Shown here: positions 1 through 6,600 of the stretch, in pieces | Position numbering within the stretch: position 1 is the stretch's first letter | How the letters are laid out: each line of letters begins with the position of its first letter | Assembly (NCBI GenBank): GCA_030705695.1 | Contig: JAUZPX010000047.1 | Coordinates: forward strand, 1 to 13,451 | DNA: 13,451 nt | From: Bacillota bacterium | GTDB taxonomy: Bacteria > Bacillota > Clostridia > Oscillospirales > Acutalibacteraceae | Reading direction: 5' to 3' | Notes under the pieces: model-generated | The model's database searches: none | The model's input: only the letters and a program-made list of their open reading frames with translations | Told to the model about the DNA's origin: nothing | Position numbers and translations under genes: made by a program

Positions 1-530
1 ATTCCGTCAGGACCGCTCTCATAAGAAACCTCGCCGATAAACACTTTTCCGTGAAGATATGTTCCTGTAGCAATAATTACTGTTTTAGATTTAAATATGG
101 CTCCTGTGCGTGTTGTAAGCTCCCAGGCTTCCCCATCCTGTTTAAGAGATACTATCTCTGCCTGACGCAGTTCAAGATTTTTCTGCGTTTCTAGCTTGCG
201 TTTCATCACAGTACCGTATTTACGGCGGTCAATCTGTGCTCTTAAAGAATGCACAGCAGGCCCTTTGCCTCTATTAAGCATTCTCATCTGTAAACAGCAT
301 TCGTCGGCAGTTTTTCCCATTTCTCCGCCCAGAGCATCAATCTCACGCACAAGATGCCCTTTTGCTGTTCCGCCTATAGACGGATTGCAAGGGCAATTAC
401 CGACAGAATCCATATTTATTGTAAAAATCACTGTTTTGGCGCCTAGTCGGGCTGCAGCCAGAGCCGCTTCAATTCCCGCATGACCTGCACCGATAACAGC
501 GACATCGGTTTCTCCTGCAAAAAAACTCAA
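1..530 (-). CDS. mnmG: MnmG, tRNA uridine-5-carboxymethylaminomethyl modification enzyme (5' part only)
   Basis: This is the N-terminal 176 residues of MnmG (GidA), the FAD-dependent partner of MnmE, which installs the (carboxymethyl)aminomethyl group on wobble U34 of certain tRNAs. The remainder lies beyond the left edge of the window. Visible features are an N-terminal FAD dinucleotide fold (VAVIGAGHAGIEAA, about residues 11-24), the family block NCPCNPSIGGTAKGH, then EIDALGGEMG, and a second block GKGPAVHSLRAQIDRRKY. The best start is TTG at 530-528. AGGAG lies 5 nt upstream and overlaps the mnmE stop codon, and no in-frame ATG precedes the FAD motif. The gap to mnmE is only 8 nt, so the two are almost certainly co-transcribed and translationally linked. 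The family call is secure; the start codon is an inference. Confidence 0.96.
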   Translation of the reverse strand, partial: MSFFAGETDVAVIGAGHAGIEAALAAARLGAKTVIFTINMDSVGNCPCNPSIGGTAKGHLVREIDALGGEMGKTADECCLQMRMLNRGKGPAVHSLRAQIDRRKYGTVMKRKLETQKNLELRQAEIVSLKQDGEAWELTTRTGAIFKSKTVIIATGTYLHGKVFIGEVSYESGPDG

Positions 531-538
531 ATTCTCTC

Positions 539-1906
539 CTACTTCCCAACACAGAATTTTTCAAAAACAGAATTTACAATCGCTTCTGATGCCCTCTCAC
601 CTGTCAGCTCAAAGAGATTTTCAATTGCAACTTCAAGCGAAACAGTTACCGCATCAAGCGTAAATCCGCTTTTAATTGCTTGCAATGTTTCATGCAATGC
701 GGTTAACGCACGGCTGACAACATCACGCTGACGTTCATTCAAAAGAATTGCTTGTGACGGATCAAAATCAGGAGATAATGCCACTAGCCGTATTGTCTGC
801 AACAATTCTTCTAATCCGCTTTGATTCAATGCAGATATCTTAACTATATGTTTAATTTTATTATTAATATACTCTTCGTCAACTTTTTGCAATAAATCAG
901 ATTTATTAATTACTGCAATAACCGGTATCTCAAAAGCCGCATTAATAAGTTCAAGATCTTCATTTTGCAAAGGGCTTGAGCCGTCAAGCACAAGTAAAAT
1001 CAGAGCGGCAGAGCGAATTCTGTTCCACGCTTTGTCAACACCGATTTTCTCAATAGCATTTTCCGTTTCTCTTAGTCCTGCAGTATCGCTTAAGCGAAGC
1101 AAAAGGTCATCGACTTGAACGGTTTCTTCAATAATATCACGGGTAGTACCCTCAATGTCTGTAACAATAGACTTTTCAGAGCCGGTAAGCATATTCATAA
1201 GGCTTGACTTGCCGACATTCGGGCGTCCAGCAATTACAGTATCTATGCCTTCTTTTATAATTTGCCCGTTATCAAACGATTTAAGGAGCTGTTCAAGATG
1301 ATTCGCTGCATTCCTAACCGATAATTTAATTTCGTCAAGATCGACTTCAACTATGTCCTCATCGGGATAATCTGCCCAAGCAGACAAATGTGCGGCAATC
1401 TCTACCAAAGAGCCTCGAAATTCCGTTATTTTTTTACTAATAACGCCGTCCTTAGCGGCAAGCGCCGCCCGAGCCGCAGATTTTCCCTTTGCAGAAATAA
1501 TATCTATAACAGCTTCGGCTTCAGTTAAATCAAGTTTTCCGTTAAGAAAAGCACGTTTTGTAAATTCGCCCGCATCAGCTAAAACAGCTCCTGCTGATAA
1601 AACTACACGGAGAACCCTCTTTGTCATGTATAATCCGCCATGACAGGAGATTTCAACAACATCTTCCGCTGTATAACTATGGGGCGCTTTAAAAACAAGC
1701 GCAACAGCTTCATCAATACGTTCATCACCGTCAAAAACAGCTCCAAACGCCGCTTGATATCCTTTTAGCGTCGATAATGGCTTTCCGCTAACTGAACGAA
1801 AAACTTTTTCGGCAACAGATATTGCCTCATCGCCAGAAATTCTTATTATTCCGATACCGCCTTGCCCCTGAGCCGTGGAAATGGCGGCAATTGTTTGCTT
1901 TTTCAT
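539..1906 (-). CDS. mnmE: MnmE, tRNA modification GTPase
   Basis: This is a 455-residue GTPase, the normal family length, that works with MnmG on tRNA wobble uridines in the cytoplasm. The N-terminal tetrahydrofolate-binding domain covers about 1-120 (IAAISTAQGQGGIGIIRISG; later FTKRAFLNGKLDLTEAEAV). A helical domain is split around the G domain. The G domain shows P-loop GRPNVGKSS (227-235), GTTRDI (253-258), DTAG (274-277) and NKSD (334-337). The C terminus ends in CVGK (452-455), carrying the family's conserved near-terminal cysteine; CIGK is the more common form. The ATG start is preceded by GGTGA. A leader of roughly 90 nt separates it from its predicted promoter. In Bacillus subtilis the order jag-mnmE-mnmG is the same. 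Confidence 0.98.
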   Translation of the reverse strand: MKKQTIAAISTAQGQGGIGIIRISGDEAISVAEKVFRSVSGKPLSTLKGYQAAFGAVFDGDERIDEAVALVFKAPHSYTAEDVVEISCHGGLYMTKRVLRVVLSAGAVLADAGEFTKRAFLNGKLDLTEAEAVIDIISAKGKSAARAALAAKDGVISKKITEFRGSLVEIAAHLSAWADYPDEDIVEVDLDEIKLSVRNAANHLEQLLKSFDNGQIIKEGIDTVIAGRPNVGKSSLMNMLTGSEKSIVTDIEGTTRDIIEETVQVDDLLLRLSDTAGLRETENAIEKIGVDKAWNRIRSAALILLVLDGSSPLQNEDLELINAAFEIPVIAVINKSDLLQKVDEEYINNKIKHIVKISALNQSGLEELLQTIRLVALSPDFDPSQAILLNERQRDVVSRALTALHETLQAIKSGFTLDAVTVSLEVAIENLFELTGERASEAIVNSVFEKFCVGK

Positions 1907-2004
1907 TAAGTCACCATAATTTTGATATATTTTTTTTGCAAAATACTATAAGTCTATATTTTTAGTAAAAATGAAAATTAATTAAATTTTTATATAACAA
2001 AACA

Positions 2005-2033
2005 ATATTATTATAAAGCAAAAATATTGTCAA
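2005..2033 (-). promoter_or_regulatory. Predicted sigma-A promoter for mnmE-mnmG
   Basis: Read on the minus strand, TTGACA (2033-2028, a perfect -35 box) and TAATAT (2010-2005) are separated by 17 nt. This gives a transcript start near 1998 and a leader of about 90 nt. The -35 box sits in the U-rich tail of the terminator that follows jag, so upstream transcription is stopped and a new unit starts in the same 60 nt. This is predicted from consensus match only. Confidence 0.65.
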
Positions 2034-2060
2034 TATTAAGGGCGGGGTTATTCCCCGCCC
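2028..2060 (-). terminator. Rho-independent terminator after jag
   Basis: A perfect 8-bp GC-rich stem (GGGCGGGG / CCCCGCCC, 2040-2047 with 2053-2060) has a 5-nt loop and starts 4 nt past the jag stop codon. On the minus strand it is followed by a moderately T-rich tail (TTAATATTGAC). The tail is not a pure U tract, so some read-through into mnmE is possible. The stem would also form on the plus strand, but no plus-strand gene ends there. Confidence 0.8.
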
Positions 2061-2064
2061 AATT

Positions 2065-2883
2065 TTATTCTTTATTTGTTTTTTCAATTTTGCCGTAAAG
2101 CGAGAAATCTCCGCCATCTACACGTGGCTTTCTGTCAGGGCTTGGGGTAGTTTGAACATTTTGCGGTGGTCTGCGGTCTCGGTTATCTCTGTTAAAAGGA
2201 GGACGTTTATTGAAATCTCTGCGAGGTCCTCTATTATTATTGTTGGGGCGCTTTAATTTCGGGTCTACACCAATGACAACATGACGGTTCATGTTTTCGC
2301 CTTCGCTCCATGAGAGCGCACCGTTTACTTGCTGAACCGATGTATGAATTAAGCGGCGTTCATATGGATTCATTGGCTCCAGAGAAAAATTGCGGCCTGT
2401 TTTAACAGCTTTAAACGCCATCTTTCTGCCAAGAATCTCTAATGTTTTTTCACGTTTATCACGGTAGTTTTCTGTATCAATCGTAATTCTGAAATATGAA
2501 TTGTTAACATGATTTGCAACCAATCCAGTTAGATATTGCAGCGCATCCATTGTTTCGCCGCGTCTGCCGATAATCATTCCGACATGTTCGCCTGTTAAAT
2601 TAATTACGGCACCATCTTCATTTTGTGTAACTTCAACTTGGATATCGCCTCCGCCCATAGCACTTAGAACACCTTTAAGATATTCAACAGCTATATCGGC
2701 AGGAGATACGCTGACATATGCACGAACTTTTGCAGGGGTTCCCCCAAATAGTCCAAACTTTTTCTTTCCCGGAGACTCTAAAATTTCAAATTCGACTTCA
2801 TGAGTTTCTAAGCCCAGCTCTTTACATGCTGCAGCCAAAGCTTCTACTTCGGTTTCGCCTAAACCGATGGCTTCTTTAATCAC
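2065..2883 (-). CDS. jag: Jag/KhpB, RNA-binding protein (Jag-N, KH, R3H)
   Basis: This 272-residue RNA-binding protein is the partner conserved beside YidC in Gram-positives. In several species KhpB with KhpA influences cell division and RNA metabolism. The domains are Jag-N (about 1-55, ending in the linker GKKKFGLFGGTPAKV), a KH domain (about 85-155, with the GxxG loop GRRG at 106-109) and an R3H domain (about 163-207, with R176-x3-H180 in PYERRLIH). The last ~60 residues are a low-complexity tail rich in Asn, Arg and Pro, likely disordered and RNA-binding. The start is GTG at 2883, with AGGAGG 7 nt upstream. It is the last gene of the rpmH-side transcription unit and is followed directly by a terminator. 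Confidence 0.95.
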   Translation of the reverse strand: MIKEAIGLGETEVEALAAACKELGLETHEVEFEILESPGKKKFGLFGGTPAKVRAYVSVSPADIAVEYLKGVLSAMGGGDIQVEVTQNEDGAVINLTGEHVGMIIGRRGETMDALQYLTGLVANHVNNSYFRITIDTENYRDKREKTLEILGRKMAFKAVKTGRNFSLEPMNPYERRLIHTSVQQVNGALSWSEGENMNRHVVIGVDPKLKRPNNNNRGPRRDFNKRPPFNRDNRDRRPPQNVQTTPSPDRKPRVDGGDFSLYGKIEKTNKE

Positions 2884-2963
2884 ACTAATTCCTCCTAATC
2901 AATAAAATACTACTTCTTTTTTATCATTTTGAACCTGACGTCTTCATAAACAGGTAATTAGTC

Positions 2964-3875
2964 TTACAACTTCGCTTCTTCTTGTTCTAAAAAGGCAACC
3001 CTTGCTGCCTCAGACTTGGCTGTTACAAGTGCAGCACTGTAGAATTTTTGCATGAGTAATGACTGGAAGAACATGAGAACCGAAGAAACAATCCAGTAAA
3101 AACCTACGGCAACAGGAACAGAGTAGGCAATGTATGCGCTGAACAGCGGGAAGAACAGGAACATATACTTCATGCAACCCTGCTGATTCTGCATAGGATT
3201 TGACTGGACTCTCATCATATATAAAGACGACAGGAAAGATGTCGCAAAGCAAAGGAACGGAATTATAAGCAACCAGGAAACGCCGTGTTCATTAGTTACT
3301 TGAAGCATATCAAGCCCAAAGAAATTGAATCCATGGCTGAATTGCGTCATCGAATTAATTTCAGTTGCGTTAAAAATATTACTGTGTTGTAAACATGAGG
3401 AAATCTGGGGGAAAATTCTCATAAAAGTAATCTGACCGTAATTTCCGTTAAATGTTGTACCGATACCTGGTAAATTGTTCATATAAGCAATTCCTGCTGT
3501 GACATGGTCGGCATTAACATGCAATGTTGATGTTAAAGGCATCATAACAGAATAATAAATACCCATAAGCAAAATCATAGGTATAATACTTGTAAGGCAG
3601 CCACCCATTGGGTTGATACCTTCTTTTGCATAGAGCTTATTCATCTCTTCCTGCATTTTTGTTTTGTCTTTTTCATACTTCTTTTGAATTTCTTTTTGTT
3701 TTCCAGCTAATCTAGAATTTGCTGCCATTGATTTTTGCTGTTTTATAGAAGTAGGATATAAAATAATCCTGACAAAAACAGTAAAAGCAATAATAGCTAA
3801 ACCATAATTTTTAAATATTAAAAAGAAAAACCACAAAATGTAACCAAAAACATCACCGATTAAGTCAAATCCCAT
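2964..3875 (-). CDS. yidC: YidC/Oxa1 family membrane protein insertase
   Basis: This inserts and folds membrane proteins, alone or with SecYEG. I choose ATG at 3875, giving 303 residues, because GAGGAGA lies 9 nt upstream. The longer frame opening with TTG at 3896 would start inside that ribosome-binding region and lacks its own. The first hydrophobic stretch (about 5-42) holds the family's conserved groove arginine (R36 in AFTVFVRIILYP). A charged cytoplasmic coiled hairpin (about 44-85) follows, then further membrane segments near 94-114, 200-220, 237-253 and 255-276. INPMGGC at about 87-93 is a family block. No lipobox signal peptide is visible, unlike Bacillus SpoIIIJ. A roughly 75-residue insert lies between the second and third membrane segments. 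Confidence 0.95.
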   Translation of the reverse strand: MGFDLIGDVFGYILWFFFLIFKNYGLAIIAFTVFVRIILYPTSIKQQKSMAANSRLAGKQKEIQKKYEKDKTKMQEEMNKLYAKEGINPMGGCLTSIIPMILLMGIYYSVMMPLTSTLHVNADHVTAGIAYMNNLPGIGTTFNGNYGQITFMRIFPQISSCLQHSNIFNATEINSMTQFSHGFNFFGLDMLQVTNEHGVSWLLIIPFLCFATSFLSSLYMMRVQSNPMQNQQGCMKYMFLFFPLFSAYIAYSVPVAVGFYWIVSSVLMFFQSLLMQKFYSAALVTAKSEAARVAFLEQEEAKL

Positions 3876-3904
3876 AAATTGCGTTCTCCTCTGCAATTTT
3901 AACT

Positions 3905-4132
3905 CTATTTTTTCTCCTTTTGTTGGGGTACAGGATCATATCCGCCCCTCGAAAAAGGATTACAACGCAATATCCGCCAAATGGTAAGGCATGAACCTTT
4001 TAATGCACCAAACCGTTCTATTGCCTCCAGCCCATAGGTTGAGCATGTTGGGTAATATTTGCAGTTTGGTTTTGTATGAACCGAAATGGCATTTCTGTAA
4101 AAATTAATTAGCCATAAAAGCAAACGTCTCAT
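3905..4132 (-). CDS. yidD: YidD, membrane protein insertion efficiency factor
   Basis: This 75-residue protein belongs to the DUF37/YidD family, a small membrane-associated protein that assists YidC-dependent insertion. Family landmarks are all present: an amphipathic N terminus (LLLWLINFYRNAIS), CKYYPTCSTYGLEAIERFG (24-42), then RILRCNPFSRGGYDPVP (53-69). The ATG overlaps the rnpA stop as ATGA (4132-4129), implying translational coupling. AGGTG lies 7-8 nt upstream inside rnpA. yidC begins 29 nt downstream. Confidence 0.95.
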   Translation of the reverse strand: MRRLLLWLINFYRNAISVHTKPNCKYYPTCSTYGLEAIERFGALKGSCLTIWRILRCNPFSRGGYDPVPQQKEKK

Positions 4133-4461
4133 TTCAAAACACCTGCGTTTTTTAAAAGCATTTCCATTGATTTTTTAATTTCCGTGCTTTTTCTAAAGGT
4201 AGTTTTCGTTCTTGCAACAAAAACAAAATCGAATCCTTCCTTGATTTCATCGGAAAGCGCGTAATATGCTTCACGAATCACTCTGCGAGCACGATTCCTT
4301 AAAACAGCTTTTCCAACCTTTTTGCTTGTAGTAATACCAACACGAACATTATGAGTTCTGTTTTTCATAACGTAAACAACAAGATCAGAGCTGACAAAAG
4401 ATTTTCCTCGGTAATAAAGCCGTTTAAAATCTTTATTTTCTTTTAATGCAACGAGTTTCAT
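4129..4461 (-). CDS. rnpA: Ribonuclease P protein component
   Basis: This 110-residue basic protein binds the P RNA and helps cleave the 5' leader from precursor tRNAs. The N-terminal LKENKDFKRLYYRGKS matches the family start, and the signature RNRARRVIREAYY (about 56-68) is the conserved RNR helix that contacts RNA. The ATG is preceded by GAGG at 5-nt spacing. Its stop overlaps the yidD start. Unlike a simple rpmH-rnpA operon, a terminator-like hairpin lies between rpmH and this gene, so its expression may depend on read-through or on an undetected promoter. Confidence 0.96.
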   Translation of the reverse strand: MKLVALKENKDFKRLYYRGKSFVSSDLVVYVMKNRTHNVRVGITTSKKVGKAVLRNRARRVIREAYYALSDEIKEGFDFVFVARTKTTFRKSTEIKKSMEMLLKNAGVLK

Positions 4462-4477
4462 AAGATCCTCAAGTCAC

Positions 4478-4537
4478 CTCGTAACAGACATTTTCGCACT
4501 AAAATAACAAAAAAACATACAGGCGAGACCTTACGAG
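4478..4537 (-). promoter_or_regulatory. Inverted repeat in the rnpA leader
   Basis: CTCGTAA (minus strand, 4537-4531) can pair with TTACGAG (4484-4478), 7 bp across a 46-nt A/T-rich loop. The downstream arm lies just before the rnpA ribosome-binding site. I see no convincing -35/-10 pair in this interval. The arms are short enough to be chance. Confidence 0.25.
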
Positions 4538-4570
4538 AAATAAAAAATAAAGACCACAATTAATGTGGTC
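4536..4570 (-). terminator. Terminator or attenuator between rpmH and rnpA
   Basis: On the minus strand a perfect 7-bp stem GACCACA / TGTGGTC (4570-4564 with 4558-4552) with loop TTAAT is followed at once by TTTATTTTTTATTT. This is a classic intrinsic terminator shape. It lies about 147 nt past the rpmH stop and 75 nt before the rnpA start, so it probably lowers rnpA-yidD-yidC-jag transcription relative to rpmH. Confidence 0.75.
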
Positions 4571-4588
4571 ACTTTGTATCTTAATGCA

Positions 4589-4646
4589 GATGTGCGACCG
4601 TATGCTGTTATTAAAGAAAATCAATAGCCACGGTCACATCATACGG
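4589..4646 (-). other. Alternative RNA hairpins in the rpmH 3' UTR
   Basis: Two mutually exclusive pairings share bases here. Pairing A joins CCGTATG (minus strand, 4646-4640) with CATACGG (4604-4598), 7 bp and perfect. Pairing B joins GATGTGACCG (4640-4631) with CGGTCGCACATC (4600-4589), 10 bp with a 2-nt bulge. Both lie between rpmH and the terminator at 4536-4570. The pairings can be seen directly; any regulatory or processing role is inference. Confidence 0.45.
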
Positions 4647-4716
4647 ATCAGCGATATGCAAAAAACAGAAAGACCATTAAAAATTCTATATTATAATGGC
4701 CATATTTAAATTGAGA

Positions 4717-4851
4717 TTAGTATGATAAAACTTTTCTGCCCTTTGCACGTCTGCGAGACAAAACCTTGCGGCCGTTTTTGTCTGACATTCTCTTACGAAA
4801 CCCATGCTCCTTTTTTCTGTGGAGCTTCTTGGGCTGATAGGTTCTCAGCAT
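4717..4851 (-). CDS. rpmH: 50S ribosomal protein L34
   Basis: This 44-residue, very basic protein of the large ribosomal subunit starts MLRTYQPKKLHRKKEHGFRK and ends GRKVLSRRRAKGRKVLSY, matching L34 along its whole length. The start ATG at 4851 is preceded by AAAGGAGGG with 5-nt spacing, an excellent ribosome-binding site. It is transcribed divergently from dnaA, the standard origin arrangement in Firmicutes and many other bacteria. The canonical second residue Lys is Leu here, which does not affect the call. Confidence 0.97.
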   Translation of the reverse strand: MLRTYQPKKLHRKKEHGFRKRMSDKNGRKVLSRRRAKGRKVLSY

Positions 4852-4890
4852 GAAAACCCTCCTTTCGGGTGTATAACCTTGCAAGATAGC

Positions 4891-4919
4891 ATTATATACG
4901 AAATTGAAAGTTACGTCAA
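4891..4919 (-). promoter_or_regulatory. Strong sigma-A promoter for rpmH
   Basis: On the minus strand TTGACG (4919-4914) and TATAAT (4896-4891) are separated by exactly 17 nt, close to the full consensus. The predicted transcript starts near 4884, giving a leader of about 33 nt to the rpmH ATG. It would drive rpmH and, by read-through, rnpA-yidD-yidC-jag. Confidence 0.85.
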
Positions 4920-5050
4920 CACCTTTTTTCCATTCAAAACCATCAATTTTGTTAATGTACTAGATATAGTATGTTTTTATTAAAAAACTCCCTTATAATG
5001 TAGTAATTTAAACAATTAAATAACTTAGAAAAATTGCTATTAAATAAGTG

Positions 5051-5100
5051 TTTTTTTGTGGAATTTTTTCTGTAAAAAAAAGAATTTTTTGTTTAAAAAA
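5051..5100. repeat. Phased A/T tracts, probable bent DNA
   Basis: Five homopolymeric tracts follow one another: T7 (5051-5057), T6 (5064-5069), A8 (5074-5081), T6 (5085-5090) and A6 (5095-5100). Their centres are about 12, 11, 10 and 10 bp apart, close to one helical turn. GAATTTTTT also occurs twice at a 21-bp interval (5061 and 5082). Such phasing is known to bend DNA. It lies directly upstream of the predicted dnaA -10 box. Confidence 0.5.
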
Positions 5101-5120
5101 TTACTTCAATGTGATATAAT
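5092..5120 (+). promoter_or_regulatory. Predicted dnaA promoter
   Basis: A perfect TATAAT (5115-5120) is preceded by TGA, giving an extended -10 element. With a 17-nt spacer the -35 box is the poor TTTAAA (5092-5097); TTGTTT (5089-5094) would need a 20-nt spacer. The transcript would start near 5127, leaving a leader of about 100 nt before dnaA. Confidence 0.6.
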
Positions 5121-5146
5121 TTTCTAAATGAAGTTTTTTGAAAAAT

Positions 5147-5203
5147 TTAAATATAAATCTTAATGTTATATTTAAGAACACGTTTGTTTTTGGCAAGCGT
5201 TTT
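5147..5203 (+). promoter_or_regulatory. Two hairpins in the dnaA leader
   Basis: The first is a perfect 10-bp inverted repeat, TTAAATATAA / TTATATTTAA (5147-5156 with 5166-5175), with a 9-nt spacer. It could be an RNA hairpin or a protein-binding dyad. The second pairs ACGTTTG with CAAGCGT (5180-5186 with 5194-5200; one G-U) across TTTTTGG, followed by TTT, which resembles a weak intrinsic terminator. Both lie inside the predicted 5' leader and before the GGGGGA ribosome-binding site (5209-5214). Their function is unknown. Confidence 0.45.
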
Positions 5204-5225
5204 AATATGGGGGATAAAAAAATAA

Positions 5226-6551
5226 ATGGAAATGGAATCATTCAATGAAGCGTGGGTTATTATTTGCGATTACTGCAAAGAAAGAATTACAGACGTTGCA
5301 TATAAAACTTGGATTAGCCGTATCGAACCTATAGATCTTGATTTTACTGAAGGTACAGCTATTTTAACAGTACCCAACGAATTTCATCGCCAAACACTGA
5401 CACGCTGTTATCTTTCACTTTTAAACGAAGCTTTTGAAGCTGTTTTTGGATCGGCTTTTAATGTTTGTTTAATGGTTCCAAGCGAGATGCCTCAAAAAGA
5501 ACACGAGGAAGTAGAAGATACTGAAAAAGTAAATAATACAGAATTTACTTTTGAAAGCTTTATTGTCGGTTCCTCAAATAAATTTGCCCATGCAGCTTCA
5601 CTTGCCGTTGCAACAAATCCGGCAGGAGCATACAATCCTTTATTTATTTACGGAAATTCTGGACTTGGAAAAACTCATTTACTTTATGCAATCGGGAATG
5701 AAATCAAAAAAAATAACAATAAAATGGATATATTGTACGTTAAAGGCGATGACTTTACAAACGATCTTATTGAATCGATCCGTCTTGCAAAAACAAGAGA
5801 ATTTCGTCAAAAATATAGACAAACAGACGTCCTTCTTGTAGACGACGTCCAATTTATTGCGGGCAAAGAATCAACTCAAGAAGAATTTTTCCATACATTC
5901 AATACATTATTTGAATCAAACAAACAAATTATTTTTACTTCAGATCGTCCTCCAAAAGAAATCAAAACTCTTGAGGAACGTTTAAAATCTCGTTTTGAAA
6001 TGGGACTTCTTGCCGATATTCAGCCGCCTGATATTGAAACAAGAATTGCTATTGTTAAAAGAAAAGGTGAAATTCTTAATTTCCCGATTTCTGATGAAAT
6101 CTGCGAATATATTGCAACAAAACTTAAAACAAATATTCGTCAGCTTGAAGGCGTAGTTAAAAAGATGAAAGCGAAGAGTCTTTTAAACGGAGAAAAATGT
6201 TCAATTTCAAGTGCACAGGATGTAATTTCTGATATTTTAAACAACAATTTACCGCCTGAAATGACTGTTGAAAAAATAATTGATGAGGTCGCACGAACTT
6301 TCGGCATAACAAGTGCTGAAATTCGTTCAACTAAAAACAGACGAGCAAATATTTCAAACGCACGTCATATTGCAATTTATATTGTTCGTCAGCTTACTCA
6401 GCTTTCTATGATTGCAATAGGAAATGAATTCGGCGGCCGTCACTATTCAACAATCGTATATAACATACAGCAGGTCGAACAAAACATGGGAAAAAATCAA
6501 AAGATGAAAGAAACCGTTGAGGATATTATAAAAAACATAAGAGACAGATAA
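5226..6551 (+). CDS. dnaA: DnaA, chromosomal replication initiator, with a variant DNA-recognition helix
   Basis: DnaA is the AAA+ ATPase that binds origin boxes, forms a filament and opens the duplex. It has 441 residues. Domain I covers about 1-85, and domain II is a very short linker (about 92-106). Domain III has Walker A GNSGLGKT (143-150), Walker B LLVDDVQF (203-210), TSD sensor I (238-240), the arginine-finger block ERLKSRF (251-257) and sensor II NIRQLEG (303-309). Domain IV covers about 345-441. The family signature GGRDHTTV reads GGRHYSTI here (403-410): the positions of E. coli D433, H434 and T435 are H406, Y407 and S408. The R399 equivalent (R372) is kept; the usual PRQ is ARH. 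The ATG follows GGGGGA at a rather long 11-nt spacing. The gene identity is certain; the altered DNA specificity is inference. Confidence 0.97.
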   Translation: MEMESFNEAWVIICDYCKERITDVAYKTWISRIEPIDLDFTEGTAILTVPNEFHRQTLTRCYLSLLNEAFEAVFGSAFNVCLMVPSEMPQKEHEEVEDTEKVNNTEFTFESFIVGSSNKFAHAASLAVATNPAGAYNPLFIYGNSGLGKTHLLYAIGNEIKKNNNKMDILYVKGDDFTNDLIESIRLAKTREFRQKYRQTDVLLVDDVQFIAGKESTQEEFFHTFNTLFESNKQIIFTSDRPPKEIKTLEERLKSRFEMGLLADIQPPDIETRIAIVKRKGEILNFPISDEICEYIATKLKTNIRQLEGVVKKMKAKSLLNGEKCSISSAQDVISDILNNNLPPEMTVEKIIDEVARTFGITSAEIRSTKNRRANISNARHIAIYIVRQLTQLSMIAIGNEFGGRHYSTIVYNIQQVEQNMGKNQKMKETVEDIIKNIRDR

Positions 6552-6581
6552 TACATATTTTTCCTCAAATCTTTTCTTTTT

Positions 6582-6600
6582 CTTTCCACAACTTTTCACA
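6582..6600 (+). repeat. Tandem degenerate DnaA-box-like 9-mers
   Basis: CTTTCCACA (6582-6590) and CTTTTCACA (6592-6600) lie head to tail with a 1-bp gap, a 10-bp period. Each differs from TTATCCACA, at 2 and 3 positions respectively, but keeps the CACA end. A related TTTTCAACA lies on the minus strand (6628-6620). The resemblance is visible; binding is inferred from position beside dnaA. Confidence 0.45.

Larger units (their letters stand above)
4852..5225. other. rpmH-dnaA intergenic region, left part of a probable bipartite origin
   Basis: This 374-bp AT-rich stretch has no plausible gene. It holds the divergent rpmH and dnaA promoters, a set of phased A/T tracts and two hairpins in the dnaA leader. 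No copy of TTATCCACA is present on either strand. The nearest resemblance is TTGTGGAAT at 5056-5064 (minus-strand reading ATTCCACAA). By analogy with B. subtilis, where boxes lie on both sides of dnaA, it may take part in origin function. Confidence 0.5.

Noticed and set aside
196..731. Two plus-strand open frames of 95 and 83 residues
   Set aside because: They are complementary to mnmG and mnmE, whose proteins are clearly conserved.
3873..3896. Upstream TTG start for yidC, 7 codons earlier
   Set aside because: The extension would encode the ribosome-binding site of the ATG at 3875 and has no suitable site of its own.
4994..4999. TATAAT on the plus strand as a second dnaA promoter
   Set aside because: The sequence 17 nt upstream (ATGTTT) is a poor -35 box and there is no TG extension; in AT-rich DNA a lone TATAAT is common.
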